The notes under the pieces: generated by a model
Database searches by the model: none
What the model was told of the DNA's origin: nothing
Seen by the model: the letters and a program-made list of their open reading frames with translations, nothing else
Translations under genes and position numbers: made by a program
Part shown: piece after piece, positions 45,085-55,664 of the stretch
Layout of the letters: each line of letters begins with the position of its first letter
How positions within the stretch are numbered: the first letter of the stretch is position 1
From: Coenobita brevimanus
Taxonomy: Eukaryota; Arthropoda; Malacostraca; Decapoda; Coenobitidae
Length of the DNA: 64,000 nt
Reading direction: 5' to 3'
NCBI GenBank assembly: GCA_032717465.1
Contig: CM064697.1
Coordinates: forward strand, 5,833,033 to 5,897,032

Positions 45085-46090
45085 TCTATCTATCTATATC
45101 TCTATTTATCTGTCTGTCTCTGTCTATCTATATCTATCTATCTATCTATATCTATCTATCTGTGTATCAGTCAGTATATCTATATGGCTGTTTATCTGTA
45201 CTGTAACTATCTATCAGTTAATCTATCCATCTGTCTGTATGTATGCATCCCTATCTCCCAGCATCTTTCATTCCATCTATCTGTCTATGTATCTATCTAT
45301 CCATCCATCCACCTTGCTCCTCCTCTGGCGGCTCCTTCCTTCCTCCTTCGAGCGAGGCGTAAAACTGCAAGTGGGCGAGCTAGGATGTCATGATGGGGTA
45401 ATTAAGACACGAGATGGGCAGGCGTCGGGTCTGTCTATCTAACTCTATCTATCTGTCTATCCATCTTGCTCCTTTCTTCGAGTGAGGCGTAGGACTGTAA
45501 GTGGGCGAGCAAGAATGTCATGATGAGGAAATGACGAGAGATAGGGATGCGTTTGGTCTCTGTCTATCTGTCTATCCATCTATCTGTCTGTCTGTCTGTC
45601 TATCTATTTATCTATCTATCTGTTCATCTGTCTATCTTGTCCCTTCCTACGAGTTATGCGTAAACAGCAAGTGGATTAGGTGTTTTGATAATTAAGAAGG
45701 GAGCTGCGGTGGCGTCAGACCTCACCTATCTTAACACCTCTTTATCTGTCTGTCCTCTGTCTACCTACCTATCTATCTTTATCTACCTATTTATCTATCT
45801 GTCCGTCTATCGATCTTGCCCCTTCCCTCGAGTGATATACCAAACCTTAAGAGAGGTTGGTTGGAGGTCATGATGAGATGTATATTAAAGGAAGGATATG
45901 GGAAGGTGACATCTTTCTCTGTATACACGTACTTGTCTATCTGTTTATCTATTTGTCTGTCTATCTTTCTGTCCAACTGTCCATCTTGCCCGGTCCTACG
46001 AGTGCTGTGTAAAGCCTGAAGTGTGTTAGGTGGGAGGTCACGATGGGATAATTAAGGAAGGAGATGGGCAGGCGACGGGAGGTTCATGCG
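45085..46090. repeat. Five-unit tandem array interleaved with TATC/TGTC fields
   Basis: A block of about 100 bp beginning CTTGCTCC(T)TTC with a (C/T)CGAG(T/C)GAGGCG-like motif occurs at 45313, 45465, 45636, 45815 and 45985, at periods of 152, 171, 179 and 170 bp. Each contains AAGTGGGCGAG or a derivative, GGTCATGATG and TAATTAAG, then GAGATGGGCAGGCG. Blocks are separated by (TATC)n/(TGTC)n fields of variable length. A longer TATC-rich field precedes the first (45085-45300). Frames across it are compositional. Confidence 0.9.
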
Positions 46091-46129
46091 GCCCCTCACA
46101 TCAAAGACGAATTACACACCCGCCATGAT

Positions 46130-46133
<4 letters not shown>

Positions 46134-46173
<40 letters not shown>
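46134..46173. repeat. (GA)n microsatellite
   Basis: Twenty GA units. Confidence 0.97.
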
Positions 46174-46174
<1 letters not shown>

Positions 46175-46343
46175 GGGTAGACATCTTAACCATGGGGACT
46201 GACGTGAAGAAAACTCTAAGGGCTTTTCACTTTGACGCGGGATCTTATCATACCACAAAGCGAGAAAGTAAATACTGTAATGCCTGCAAGTAGACAACAA
46301 GCACTGGAACCTGAACTCCTACAGGACCATGACTGCACTCCGT

Positions 46344-46580
46344 AGGATGACGACATTTTTGTATTCGTGCTGCCGACAGACGATTTTGTCCACCATTGAA
46401 AAGACCTCTCGCAGTGACGAAAGTTAAGAAGTCATAGTAAACTGTACCGTGTATGGCATTACTTTACCTCTGACACCTACAAAAATCTTGAATATTGTAG
46501 TCTTCCTACCACCAGTCTCTTCGGTTTTTGCAGCAGCCAGACGATTGACCTTTGGAGTGACCTTGGTGTCTTAGGGTTGT
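46344..46580 (+). mobile_element. Two fold-back half units in direct orientation
   Basis: The first: GGATGACGACATTTTTGTAT, GACAGACGATTTTGTCCACC, AAAGACCTCTCGCAGTGACG. The second (46495 onward) is weaker: TTGCAGCAGCCAGACGATTG, CTTTGGAGTGACC, TTAGGGTTG. Confidence 0.65.
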
Positions 46581-46654
46581 AAAAATATGAATTCGATTAA
46601 AGGCTTGAAAAAGGAAAGACATTGTATGGAGTATCTAAGTACCTACCGTGTATA

Positions 46655-46770
46655 CATATCATCATCATCATCGGCCGTTTGAGTATCCACTGCAGGACCG
46701 GCCTATCTCGACCGAAGTCGGGATGATACAGCCAATGTATCTCTACCAAGTGGCTTAGACTGTCTAGTAG
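46655..46770. mobile_element. Probable non-LTR or SINE 3' end with (ATC)n terminus
   Basis: CATATCATCATCATCATCGG is followed by CCGTTTGAGTATCCACTGCA and GGACCGGCCTATCTCGACC. A triplet (ATC)n terminus next to TCCACTGCAGGAC...GGCCT is the arrangement I associate with RTE-type retroposon tails in arthropods and molluscs. The other end is not resolved. Confidence 0.45.
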
Positions 46771-46779
46771 AGATTGTAT

Positions 46780-47160
46780 GTAGGGTGAGAAGTGCTTGTT
46801 AGTATAATTGTAGTGTTGGAGTGGCTTTGGATGTGTGTGTAGTCTGTGAACCAAGTGTAATCGGCCCGCGCAAGCCGATTGGGTGCAAGCACTCAGCTTA
46901 GGAGTGACCTCTCGCCTTCTGAGTTTTAAGATAATAAACTCGGTGTGTGGGCAACTAATTTACAAATAGAATTAGTAGTATCGAAAAATTTAATGTGTGA
47001 AAATTTATACATGCATTAGATTTACGATAATGGCTTCCCTGTCATAAACGAGTGGTAAAGGTGGTTAGCAGAAGCTGGCCAAGAGGATAAAAACCAAAGG
47101 CAGATGGGAAAAAAACCTTTATTCAGATTACTCGGCTTCAAAGGTCGAATGATTTTATTT
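46780..47160. other. Spacer, no gene seen
   Basis: Unique AT-rich sequence. Nothing recognised. Confidence 0.45.
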
Positions 47161-47161
47161 G

Positions 47162-47163
<2 letters not shown>

Positions 47164-47229
<66 letters not shown>
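47164..47229. repeat. (GA)n microsatellite
   Basis: Thirty-three GA units, separated by about 50 bp from the (TG)n that follows. Confidence 0.97.
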
Positions 47230-47232
<3 letters not shown>

Positions 47233-47274
47233 TGTAAGTAGAAAAGTGTATGTGAACGAATGTCAGTGTTACGG

Positions 47275-47405
<131 letters not shown>

Positions 47406-47439
47406 AGAACGAAAAACCAGACACGAAAATAACGTAAAA

Positions 47440-47828
47440 CTCAGAAACGGATGTAAGGGAGAGGGGCGCAGGAGGGAGGGAGGGAGGGAGAAAGGTAGGG
47501 AGAGTAAGCTTAATGTGATGGAAATAGAGACGGAAGGAATGGAGCCGAATGGGGAGTATGAAAGAAAATTATGGAAATGCTGGGTGTGAGAGAGAAAGGG
47601 AAGGAGAGACAGGAGCCAGCCATGTGTGTGAGCGAGAGGCGGAGGGAGGGTTGGGAGGAAGGGCAGAGAGAGAGAGAGAGAGAGGAGTAGAAAGGGGTGA
47701 CTGCCCATTTGTAAAACAGATTCAGAGAGAGTAGAAAGGGGTGATTGTCCAATTGTAAAACAGAGATACAGACAGCTAACAGATGACTGCTCGCGGTGCA
47801 GTAGAGAGGGTGTGTGGAGGCAGGTGAA

Positions 47829-47884
<56 letters not shown>
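47440..47884. other. Purine-rich tract ending in (GA)n
   Basis: GGAGGGAGGGAGGGAGAAAGG at 47471 onward, a duplicated segment around GAGTAGAAAGGGGTGA (47686 and 47732), and perfect (GA)n at 47832-47884. The duplicated segment includes TTGTAAAACAGA and has a period of about 46 bp. Confidence 0.8.
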
Positions 47885-47887
<3 letters not shown>

Positions 47888-48015
47888 GTTATTAGGACTG
47901 CTGTGTCCGAAGAATGAGTAAATGGACAAAAATAAGGAAATAAATAAAGAAATCAAATGGAAAAATTAAATATGATGGTGATGGATGGGTAGATGTAGCA
48001 GAATTTAACGATGGA

Positions 48016-48057
48016 TTTTTTTTTTATTTTTTTTTTTTTTATTTTTTTTTTTTTTTA
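48016..48057. repeat. Interrupted poly-T
   Basis: Long T runs broken only by single A residues, immediately next to a fold-back half unit. Confidence 0.95.
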
Positions 48058-48881
48058 CGATGTCTTGTTTCCTACTACCTCTTGAAGTTTTTATTCACCT
48101 CAGGAAGGACCTCTCACAGTGATGGGAGGGAATAACCTACCTTTCTGTCATTATTATTATTATTATTATTGTTGTTGTTGTTGTTATTATTATTTTTGGT
48201 ACATTCTGACCATTTTATTCAGGTGTGGAAGACCTTTTCTCGGTGCCATTTCGTAGTGAACGGGTTATCTGTGTTCGTGGTTTGTGTTTTTACTTCTGTG
48301 TTAATGGTTTTTCCTTTCCACTATGAGGGGCCTCGCCAGTGCTGAAGGAAATAGTCTCTTTGTAGCAAGAACGAATTTTTAAAAGACGTTAGCGTACTGA
48401 AGGGGTTAATGGAGCTGGTGCGTTATCCCCTTCACTCAGAGATTTCCTTAAAGGTGAATGAAAGACTCTAGCGCTAGCAGCCAGTACTGTCATCATCAAT
48501 GCCACTGTCAGCCCTGTCATCAAGAACACCATCATCAACGCTCTTTGTGGTCGACGGAAGGAAGTATTTCGGAAGGACACACATCAGCATCATAACGTCA
48601 ATATTAATGACATATTTTTACTCCCACTTTACCTTCCTTCAGCTTCGGAAGACTCTTTTTGCACTGAAGGGGTTAGAAGCGTCGCCGTAGTCTCTTCAGT
48701 ACCATGACATCTTTTTCTGTCTTGCTTTCGCTACCGACAGACGATTTTACGTAGTTCAGGAAAGACCTCTGGCAGTTCAGCAAAGAAGTGACCTTGAATT
48801 GGAGGGATACGATACAGCCTTCATTAACTCTCTCAGTTCAAGACGTTTTTTCAGAGCGAAATAAATTTGTTCGGAGGTAGG

Positions 48882-48888
<7 letters not shown>
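48058..48888. mobile_element. Large fold-back cluster, about six units
   Basis: Recognisable pieces in order: TTTTTATTCACCTCAGGAAG with GACCTCTCACAGTGATGGG (plus, 48090 onward); GACCATTTTATTCAGGTGTG (plus, 48209 onward); TAGCAAGAACG...AAAAGACGTTAG...CTGAAGGGGTTAA (minus, to 48408); TTATCCCCTTCACTCAGAG with GGTGAATGAAAGACTCTAG (minus, 48424 onward); CACTGAAGGGGTTAG (48661); and a full palindrome at 48691-48885 with CTCTTCAGTACCATGACATC, CAGACGATTTTACGTAGTTC, GATACAGCCTTCATTAACTC and GCGAAATAAATTTGTTCGG. An (ATT)n/(GTT)n triplet run is embedded at 48154-48190. Confidence 0.75.

Positions 48889-48889
<1 letters not shown>

Positions 48890-48920
<31 letters not shown>
48890..48920. repeat. (GA)n microsatellite
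   Basis: Fifteen GA units preceded by an A run, directly after the fold-back cluster. Confidence 0.97.
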
Positions 48921-48925
<5 letters not shown>

Positions 48926-49169
48926 CGCCATTGCTCTAAGTGTTTTCTGCACTGAAGTTACAGTTACAACGGATAAAGAAAGAGAATAGAGAAGAATAAT
49001 GAAAAGTCCCACGCAATAAAAGGAGGCGCTCTATGATAAAGGACAAAAACAGAGGAAAAAATAAATTGAGAGAGTGAGAGAGAGAGAGAAGGGAAGAGGG
49101 GAATCAAAGGAATAAAAAAAAAGAAAATAATATTCGCGGGAAAGGGAGGGAGAATCACAGGAACCGCGT

Positions 49170-49172
<3 letters not shown>

Positions 49173-49236
<64 letters not shown>

Positions 49237-49309
49237 AAGCCTGACAGACAGACAGATAAATAGACAAACAGACAGACAGACGGACGGACGGATAGACAGA
49301 CTAACACGC

Positions 49310-49348
<39 letters not shown>
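49173..49348. repeat. (GA)n, (GACA/GACG)n, (GA)n compound
   Basis: GA at 49173-49233, tetranucleotide field of GACA with GACGGACGGACG (49241-49302), then GA at 49312-49348. Confidence 0.96.
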
Positions 49349-49350
<2 letters not shown>

Positions 49351-49359
49351 AAAGATTAA

Positions 49360-50530
49360 AAAAAGAGAGAGAGGAGAGAGGGAGTCTGGGCGAGCGTGGG
49401 CCCTGAATGCAAATATACGAATAACCTCAAACAAGAAATAATTGGACGTGAAAAGAAGAATAACGATATTAAAGGAGAGTTAAAGGAATGTGGCTGGAAC
49501 GAATATAGAGGCTGGGAACGCAGGTGAGTGAAAAGGAAAAGAACTGACAGAAAAGAGAGTAAATAAAAGGTACAAGGCATGGTAGAGTGTAAGAGGAAAA
49601 TAACACTGCTTTTTGTTATATTTTGTTCTGTTTTTTTGCCTTTCGAGGTTCATTTTTTAATATCAGATTCAAGGCTGAAAATATTGCCCTTGTTTGCACT
49701 AAAAAATACAAACACAGCCATGAAAATTACTCATACGATAAAGAAGATATTAATACCAAAAAAATGCACACTAGATGGCCATGCTACTACCAGTGACTTA
49801 GAAATAACAAAATACGAATTCAGATGGTAAATTATGACCAGATTTAGGAGCATAATGATATATACGTAAGATGCAGTAAAAAGAAACTATTAACGTCAAA
49901 AAGGAGTACAGAAAAAAATTTATTACAAAGAACGACAGAAATGAAGAAATTAAAACTGGAAAATAATGCTAAGAAGAGATAGAAGCAGGTAGTGAAAAAA
50001 AAAATAAGAGGTACAAAAACATACACCAAACAGGTACAAAGAAGAAGCATTGATACAAAGATTCAAATATAGAAACAAATATAGAAAAGCAACTATTACA
50101 AAACCATAAAGAAAAAAATATGACAAAGAGATTTAGCAAAGCATTATTACACAGAGCTACACGGGAAAAAATTACAGGGAGTTACATTAAAACAAATGGC
50201 ACAAACCGGGCCTTTAAATCTTGCCATCACAGGGCCTGAGAGTGAAAAATCATGGCGAAGTGGGAGTGAATCAGGCGAGGGTGAATGCGTAATTGATCTC
50301 CAGGGACCGTATTTATGAAGGTGCTTAGCCAGGGTTGACGATAAACAAGTCCGCAGAGGAGTTAAATATTATCAGGATTCATTTTTGTATCATCGTTTTT
50401 CACTTGGTTATTCATTCTATTTTTGTTCGTACTTGTTCACTTCATTATTCATTCTACTTCGGCTGTGAAGGGTTTGGTGGTTGAATGAGTGAATGTAAAA
50501 GTATACATACATTTTAAAAAACGATGAGGT
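49360..50530. other. Spacer, no gene seen
   Basis: A-rich on the plus strand from 49400 to 50200 (AAAATTACAGGG-type), then mixed. An 83-codon frame at 49579-49830 resembles nothing known. CATGGCGAAGTGGGAGTGAA near 50252 is a less AT-rich patch. Confidence 0.45.
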
Positions 50531-50537
50531 AGTGTAC

Positions 50538-50722
50538 ATATTTATTCAGATCTTGCTTCTTTCAGACGGTTTTGTTCAGCTTAGGAGATCCCCCTAAAAG
50601 AGAAGTTAATGAAGGCTATATCTTACGACTCCTAATTTGAAAGGTCAGTCCTATGATGAACTAAGTCGTCTGGAAATAGCAAGATTAAAATAGTAAATAC
50701 GTCACTTGATTGAAGGGGTTAG
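50538..50722. mobile_element. Fold-back element, both halves
   Basis: Left: TCTTGCTTCTTTCAGACGGT, TTTGTTCAGCTTAGGAGATC. Centre: GTTAATGAAGGCTATATC. Right: ATGAACTAAGTCGTCTGG, AATAGCAAGATTAAAATAG, ATACGTCACTTGATTGAAGG then GGTTAG. Confidence 0.8.
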
Positions 50723-50784
50723 GATTAGGAGGGTTTATAAATAGGACCTCAAGTTGGCAGACGTGGGCCAGGGTGAGTGATTTA

Positions 50785-50987
50785 CCCTTTCATCCAGAAG
50801 ACGTGGTTTTTGTATTAGTCTTGCTACCTTCAGTCATTTTATTCAGCTTATCAAGGACCTCTTGTTTAGATAGTGTTCAGGAAGGCTGTATGCAACCCCT
50901 CCAGTTCAAAATATATATCCGAAGATTAATAAAATAGTGTGGAGATTATAAAATAGAAAAAAGTTGTTCCTTGTGTGGAGTGATTAA
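50785..50987. mobile_element. Fold-back element, both halves
   Basis: Left: CCTTTCATCCAGAAGACGTG, TAGTCTTGCTACCTTCAGTC, ATTTTATTCAGCTTATCAAG. Centre: CAGGAAGGCTGTATGCAACC. Right: CCTCCAGTTCAAAATATATA, GATTAATAAAATAGTGTGGAG. It starts only about 60 bp after the previous copy. Confidence 0.75.
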
Positions 50988-50989
50988 GG

Positions 50990-51550
50990 GCAGGTGTAAT
51001 CCGTGGTGACGTGAGTGATGGGGGCCGGGGGAGGCGAGGCAAAGGGCATGACACTCGCTAGTTAGTGCGACTTGAGCTGCACCTGTACGATGAATCCACC
51101 TGTAGGATTTTTACCTGTGCTGCAAGAGGCCAGATGTTCAAGAGACATTCTACATTGCATAGGAGTCTTCGTATTATCTTTTTCTTGCCGATTACTGTTC
51201 CTATTGCACCTAAATGGTCTCTTTTGTTATATATGTATTTGTTGTATTGCCATAGTTTGCTTTATGTAAACACCAACAGACTCATTCTGGCCAACCTTCA
51301 ACGTCAGTGTTCCATAGGTGTACAATCACTATGAGTATGTCCGTCACCTTCCTCCCTGACATCTTCTATGGAGAGAGAAACGTACCAAGCCTCTCTCAGG
51401 TTAAAGGACATTTAGCCAGCAGAGGAAAGTAAGAAGTAGTAGTGAAACAAGCAGACTTGTATCCCTGCGTGTACTGCCACCGCCAACCACCATCTTCTCT
51501 AGCCCCGCCCTCCCACACCCTTTTGGTGGCCTTCGTTATACGGATACCTG
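50990..51550. other. Spacer, no gene seen
   Basis: Unique, mixed-composition sequence. Two overlapping frames at 51065-51334 show no known domain. Confidence 0.4.
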
Positions 51551-51553
51551 AGA

Positions 51554-51867
51554 CAACCCTTTCAGTCTGATGATGTGTTTTCACTTTCATTCTAGTTATA
51601 TCTAAACAAATTTATGCAGCATGGGGAAGTCTTTTTGAACGGGAAGGGCTAGATATAGCCTCCATTTTCAACGTCATTATCATCATCCGAACCTCCTTTC
51701 CCACCCTAGGGCAGGATGAGGAGTAGCAGTGTCCAGACAGCCCAAATTTGCCCAATCCAATGGGCCACGCTTCATTTGCCCGATCACTAATAGAGAGCCC
51801 TCCTCAATTAAATAAAATCGTCTGTAGGCAGATAGACTAATATATAAATACATAACTGAAGAGGTTA
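51554..51867. mobile_element. Fold-back element split by an insertion
   Basis: The left half runs 51554-51672 (CAACCCTTTCAGTCTGATGA, AACAAATTTATGCAGCATGG, GGGAAGGGCTAGATATAGCC). The right half resumes near 51791 (TAGAGAGCCCTCCTCAATTA, AATAAAATCGTCTGTAGGCA, CATAACTGAAGAGGTTAAG). The intervening 118 bp, beginning near CATTATCATCATCCGAACCT, has no match to the family and occupies the palindrome centre. Confidence 0.75.
51673..51790. mobile_element. Candidate nested insertion with ATC-type end
   Basis: CATTATCATCATCCGAACCT, CTTTCCCACCCTAGGGCAGG and ATGAGGAGTAGCAGTGTCC lie between fold-back halves. The triplet-rich left end next to a CC...GGGCAGGAT block recalls the (ATC)n retroposon-like end at 46.66 kb, but similarity is weak. 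I see no target duplication. Confidence 0.4.
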
Positions 51868-52130
51868 AGTCTTCCCCCAGCCATTCCACAGTACACACAG
51901 CATTCACCTTCAGAAAGTGCACGACTCCCATCCCACCCCACCGCCAACCAAATCCGCCCACTGCAGTCACAACAACCCTTCTCGTCTTCTGCTATCCCTC
52001 TCTTCTGTGATTCTCGTGGAGGGCCTAATCCTCCCATTTTTCAGTCAACCTCATTTTAGTCCCAAACTCTCCCAATATTAATTCTATCTTATTATGCCAG
52101 ATCAAACCAAGCTTATGCCAGTCTTTATTT

Positions 52131-52323
52131 TTAATCTCTTCAATCAAGTTACTTTTTGTAGTTTATTCTTACTATTTTTTCCCCCCGATTAATACAGACT
52201 TTTCAAACCGAGGGGGTTGGACACAGCATCCTTTAACCCTTTCACTAAAACAGGGGGGTCTCCTAAGCTGAAAATACTGTATGGTAACAAAAATATTCAA
52301 ACAGAAAAGACCTCATCGGGTTA
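52131..52323. mobile_element. Fold-back element, both halves
   Basis: Left: TAATCTCTTCAATCAAG, GTTTATTCTTACTATTTTTT, ATTAATACAGACTTTTCAAA. Centre: GGGGGTTGGACACAGCATCC then TTTAACCC. Right: TTTCACTAAAACAGGGGGG, CTCCTAAGCTGAAAATACTG, TATGGTAACAAAAATATTC, ACCTCATCGGGTTA. Confidence 0.75.
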
Positions 52324-52329
52324 CAAGGA

Positions 52330-53130
52330 TGAATACAGTATATCAGTTCTAACTTTTATAATACCAGTCCTGTCCCTGTCCAGTCTCATGTCACTCCCTA
52401 TCCAGTTCCTCCACCACTGCATCGTCAGTCCCTCAGCCACTCACTCATCCCCTATTTTTTGTTTGAAGAGAAAAATAATTATAAAAACTCAATTTTAATT
52501 CCCCCCTGTGGATCACAAAGCGTTTTGATGTTTAAATTAACTGTCCCGGACGATTCATGCGTTTGATAAAAACTGAATAACGTCAATTTGAGTTCTCTTT
52601 TACTGCAGATATGAGGACGGCCAGAGCTGAAATGATGTTCGGTCCGTTGGGAAAATATTGTGAAAGATATGAACTCATAGCTTCACTTCCTATATCTAGA
52701 TTGGGATGAAGATAGGGAAAAGTGTACCATTATAGGTTTGCAATGGTTTGGAGAAGTCACATGGATAGCTAGACTTGACTGTATTTAAAGATAGTATACA
52801 ACAAAAGGAGAAACAGGTTTACCTCAGACTTTACGTGCATTAAGACTTTACTCTCACAGATGTTAAATTTCCATCAGGCCTGCAGTAACAACCAGTCAAG
52901 ACAAAGTTCTCAGATATTTCGCACAAATTCGTTAGCCTGACGACGACCACCACTGCTGTACTTGTTAGCATACATTTTGACCAAGCGATACGATATGTTC
53001 TCCTTGCCCTGCTTGGTGGGATGGTTAAATGTCTGGGCAAGTTTATCTCAAAACCAGTATTTCTTGCTGAACTCAAGTGCGAGGCATAGCAGGTGATAGT
53101 ATTAAAAGGCAGAGGATGTGTTTAGCCAGT
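52330..53130. other. Spacer, no gene seen
   Basis: Unique sequence. A 78-codon minus-strand frame at 52840-53076 is not low-complexity but matches no family I know. Confidence 0.4.
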
Positions 53131-53135
53131 GGAGC

Positions 53136-53800
53136 AGGTTAAGTGGTGGGAACAAGAATTTAGTTGTAAGAATAAAGGTTAGGAGGTTTTGGCGGGGGTT
53201 AATTGGGAGAAGTAACTTGGCATGGGTTTGTTAATGGGATAGTTCTTAAAGGGAATAGGTTAAGTGGTAGGAACAAGAATTAAATAGTAAAAATAAAGGT
53301 TAGGAGGTTGTGGCAGGGGTTAATTGGGAGAAGTAACTTGGCAGGGGTTTGTTAATGGGATAGTTGTTAAAAGGAGTAGGTTCAGTGGTAGGAACAAGAA
53401 TTAAACAGTAAAAATTGTGTTTAGGAGGTTGTGGCAGGGGTTAATTGGGAGACGAGGTAACTGGGCAGGGGGTTGTGGATGGGGTAGTCATTAGATTGAA
53501 CAGATTAGGTGACAGCAGCAAGAAATAAGAGATAGGAGTAAAGATTAGGAGTTAGTAGCAGGGGTTGACTGGAGGATGAGTTGCATGTGGGTAGGGATGT
53601 GATAATGATGAGAAGGTTGTTAAAAGGAGCAGATGGTAGAACAGATGATGGTACAGGGACTATAGAGTTGTGGAAGATGTCAGTGATAGATACAGACGTT
53701 AAAGCAGAGGCAGGTGTTAAAAAGTCAGATGGATGGTGGTGCAGAGAGTACAGAGATGAGCAGAAACTAAGTAGCAGAAGCACAGATCGGTGTTAGAATA
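53136..53800. repeat. 121-bp tandem repeat
   Basis: AGGTTAAGTGGTGGGAACAAG starts at 53136, with equivalents at 53257 and 53378 (exact 121-bp period, high identity). More diverged units begin near 53502 and 53629. Each unit carries AAGGTTAGGAGGTTGTGGC, GGGGTTAATTGGGAGAAG and GTTTGTTAATGGGATAGTT. Traces continue to about 54000. Decay runs left to right. Confidence 0.93.
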
Positions 53801-53999
53801 GTTAGATGATGATGCAGGCGGTATAAAGCTGAGGAGGAATTAAACAGTATAATAACTGTTAGTATATTTTGATGGTAATGCAATGGGTATAAGGTGGGAG
53901 AGGAACCAGGTGGTAGAAACAGGTGTTAATACAGTTAAATGGCGGTACAGGTGTTAAGTGATGACGACAGGTGTCAGGTGGCGGGGATGTGTGTTAGTA

Positions 54000-54306
54000 C
54001 AAATACCCCGCATTACAGTTACCGGTACAAGATTCTCTCAGAGATTAAGATGGTAGGTAAGATAGTACAAAAACACACATTACAATTACAAAACTCCCTA
54101 AGAGGCTAAAGCGTAAGTATGATATGGAGAAGCAGGTAATCAGAGTCATTATACTGTCGAGCAAAAGTTGAGGGACCGGTATCCATATTTGCTTTATCAT
54201 CATACCGTGTCACTGCTTAAGATTTACAGCTGGAAATTTCAACACTTAGTTTTTAATTCACAGTTTTGAGTTTGACAAGGCTTTAGGATGAACATAATGC
54301 CATGAG
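54000..54306. other. Spacer, no gene seen
   Basis: Unique sequence, possibly with further eroded 121-bp units at its start. Confidence 0.4.
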
Positions 54307-54498
54307 TTAACCTGATCAGCCGAAGGGGGTCTTTTGTGTTTTATTCTTGCTATCTCCAGACGATTTTATTTTGCCTGGGCGATATGTTTCCACCTGAAGG
54401 GTAAATACGGCCTTCGTTAACCCCTTCAGCACTAAGGCTTTCTCCTAAGTTGAATGGCAAGAATAATATAAAATAGAGGTACACATGCTGAAGGGTTA
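54307..54498. mobile_element. Fold-back element, near full length
   Basis: Left: TTAACCTGATCAGCCGAAGG, TATTCTTGCTATCTCCAG, ACGATTTTATTTTGCCTGGG. Centre: CACCTGAAGGGTAAATACGG then CCTTCGTTAACCCCTTCAGC. Right: CTTTCTCCTAAGTTGAATGG, CAAGAATAATATAAAATAG, ACATGCTGAAGGGTTAA. The right half has lost about 15 bp around the ATCGTCTGG core, leaving 192 bp. Confidence 0.85.
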
Positions 54499-54699
54499 AA
54501 AGTGCCGTCTCACCTGGCTCTCAGGTGTTTTGCGGTGTGCCGGTTTGGAGGTGGCATTTATGTTATCTTCAGACGGGAAAAAAACTGATTGTAGGCATTT
54601 GGTGGATGACTGGCATAATCCTGGCGCTACTGGGTAGTGAGAGCTACTGGTAATACACAAATACATACATTTACACACACACCAGTAAAGCATAATTGT

Positions 54700-54700
<1 letters not shown>

Positions 54701-54735
<35 letters not shown>

Positions 54736-54740
54736 TCTCT
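54701..54740. repeat. (CT)n microsatellite
   Basis: CT repeats with one CC interruption near 54731. Confidence 0.96.
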
Positions 54741-54744
54741 GAAT

Positions 54745-55460
54745 TGTACCGGTAGCAGATATTTATATTACGTGCTGGTAGCACGATATTTCATATCCAT
54801 GCATACATGTACGTTTGCCCATTGTCAGTTCATACCGATGGCATATGAATGACTTGGGCAAACAGAAACACAGTATTGCAGCGCACTGACTTTCGCTTGC
54901 ATTACTCTCACCACAGACACCCCTTACCTATTTCTACAGTGACAGCATGGGATTATTTCTGGCTGTCAATCTCCCTTTGAGGAAAGTCTGGTTCTGCAGT
55001 GGAACTCATGTAGACCGTCAGAGTTAGTGTACAGTTATACTGCAGTACAAACAACTTTGTGTCCCAACGAACTACCTCTCCCCTTACGCCGTTTAAGTTT
55101 CGGGTCTTCGTGGGCGGTGAGGTCACTTCAATTGTATTCCAATCACCTGCATTATGCTATAATACTAAAACAATAATATTACTATTTTCAGTAAGATAAT
55201 AACAGTGCGTCCTTGTACACACAGACAACACCAGTACACTAACCCTGCCCTGCCCCCCGCCCTTCTCAACATCTGCTCTGGATACTCGGAAAAAGTTCCT
55301 GTAACGTTAACTGTGATATAAACAGGAGGTGGAGACACGCAATCCCCACCCAGCTATTTATGTTTGGTGATTGGCAGTTGGGGACGCCTGTCGATTATTT
55401 GATACGGGCTGGGTGTTTCTGGGATGAAGATGTGTAACCAGGGTGTATTTCTGGGATGCC
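54745..55460. other. Spacer, no gene seen
   Basis: Unique sequence, GC-richer near 55240-55440, where an inverted CCAAT (GGTGATTGGCAG) occurs at about 55368. No other promoter support. Confidence 0.4.
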
Positions 55461-55461
55461 G

Positions 55462-55663
55462 TTAACACATTCACCATGACGTATCTTTGTAGTTTAATCT
55501 TACTGCTGTCAGATGATTTTATTCACCGTGTAAGTTTCTCCTGACAGTGAAAGGGCTAATGAAGGCTGTATCTAACCCCTCTGGTTCAGAAGTCTCTCTT
55601 ACCTGTATGTTTAATATAATCTTGTAATGCTCGTAAGAATAAAAGCAAAAAGAAAGGAGTTAA
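55462..55663. mobile_element. Fold-back element, near full length
   Basis: Left: TTAACACATTCACCATGACG, AGTTTAATCTTACTGCTGTC, AGATGATTTTATTCACCGTG. Centre: GAAAGGGCTAATGAAGGCTG then TATCTAACCCCTCTGG. Right: CAGAAGTCTCTCTTACCTGT, ATATAATCTTGTAATGCTCG, TAAGAATAAAAGC, GAAAGGAGTTAA. Both outer termini are recognisable (202 bp). Confidence 0.85.
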
Positions 55664-55664
55664 A

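Noticed and set aside
44777..45442. 221-codon frame starting MCRGASRGAPLVREEAIK
   Set aside because: The first 60 residues are not low-complexity but match no family I know. The rest is TATC-repeat translation, so I do not call it a gene.
45313..46085. CRISPR array
   Set aside because: The units are 150-180 bp with microsatellite spacers and the repeats are diverged. The context is eukaryotic.
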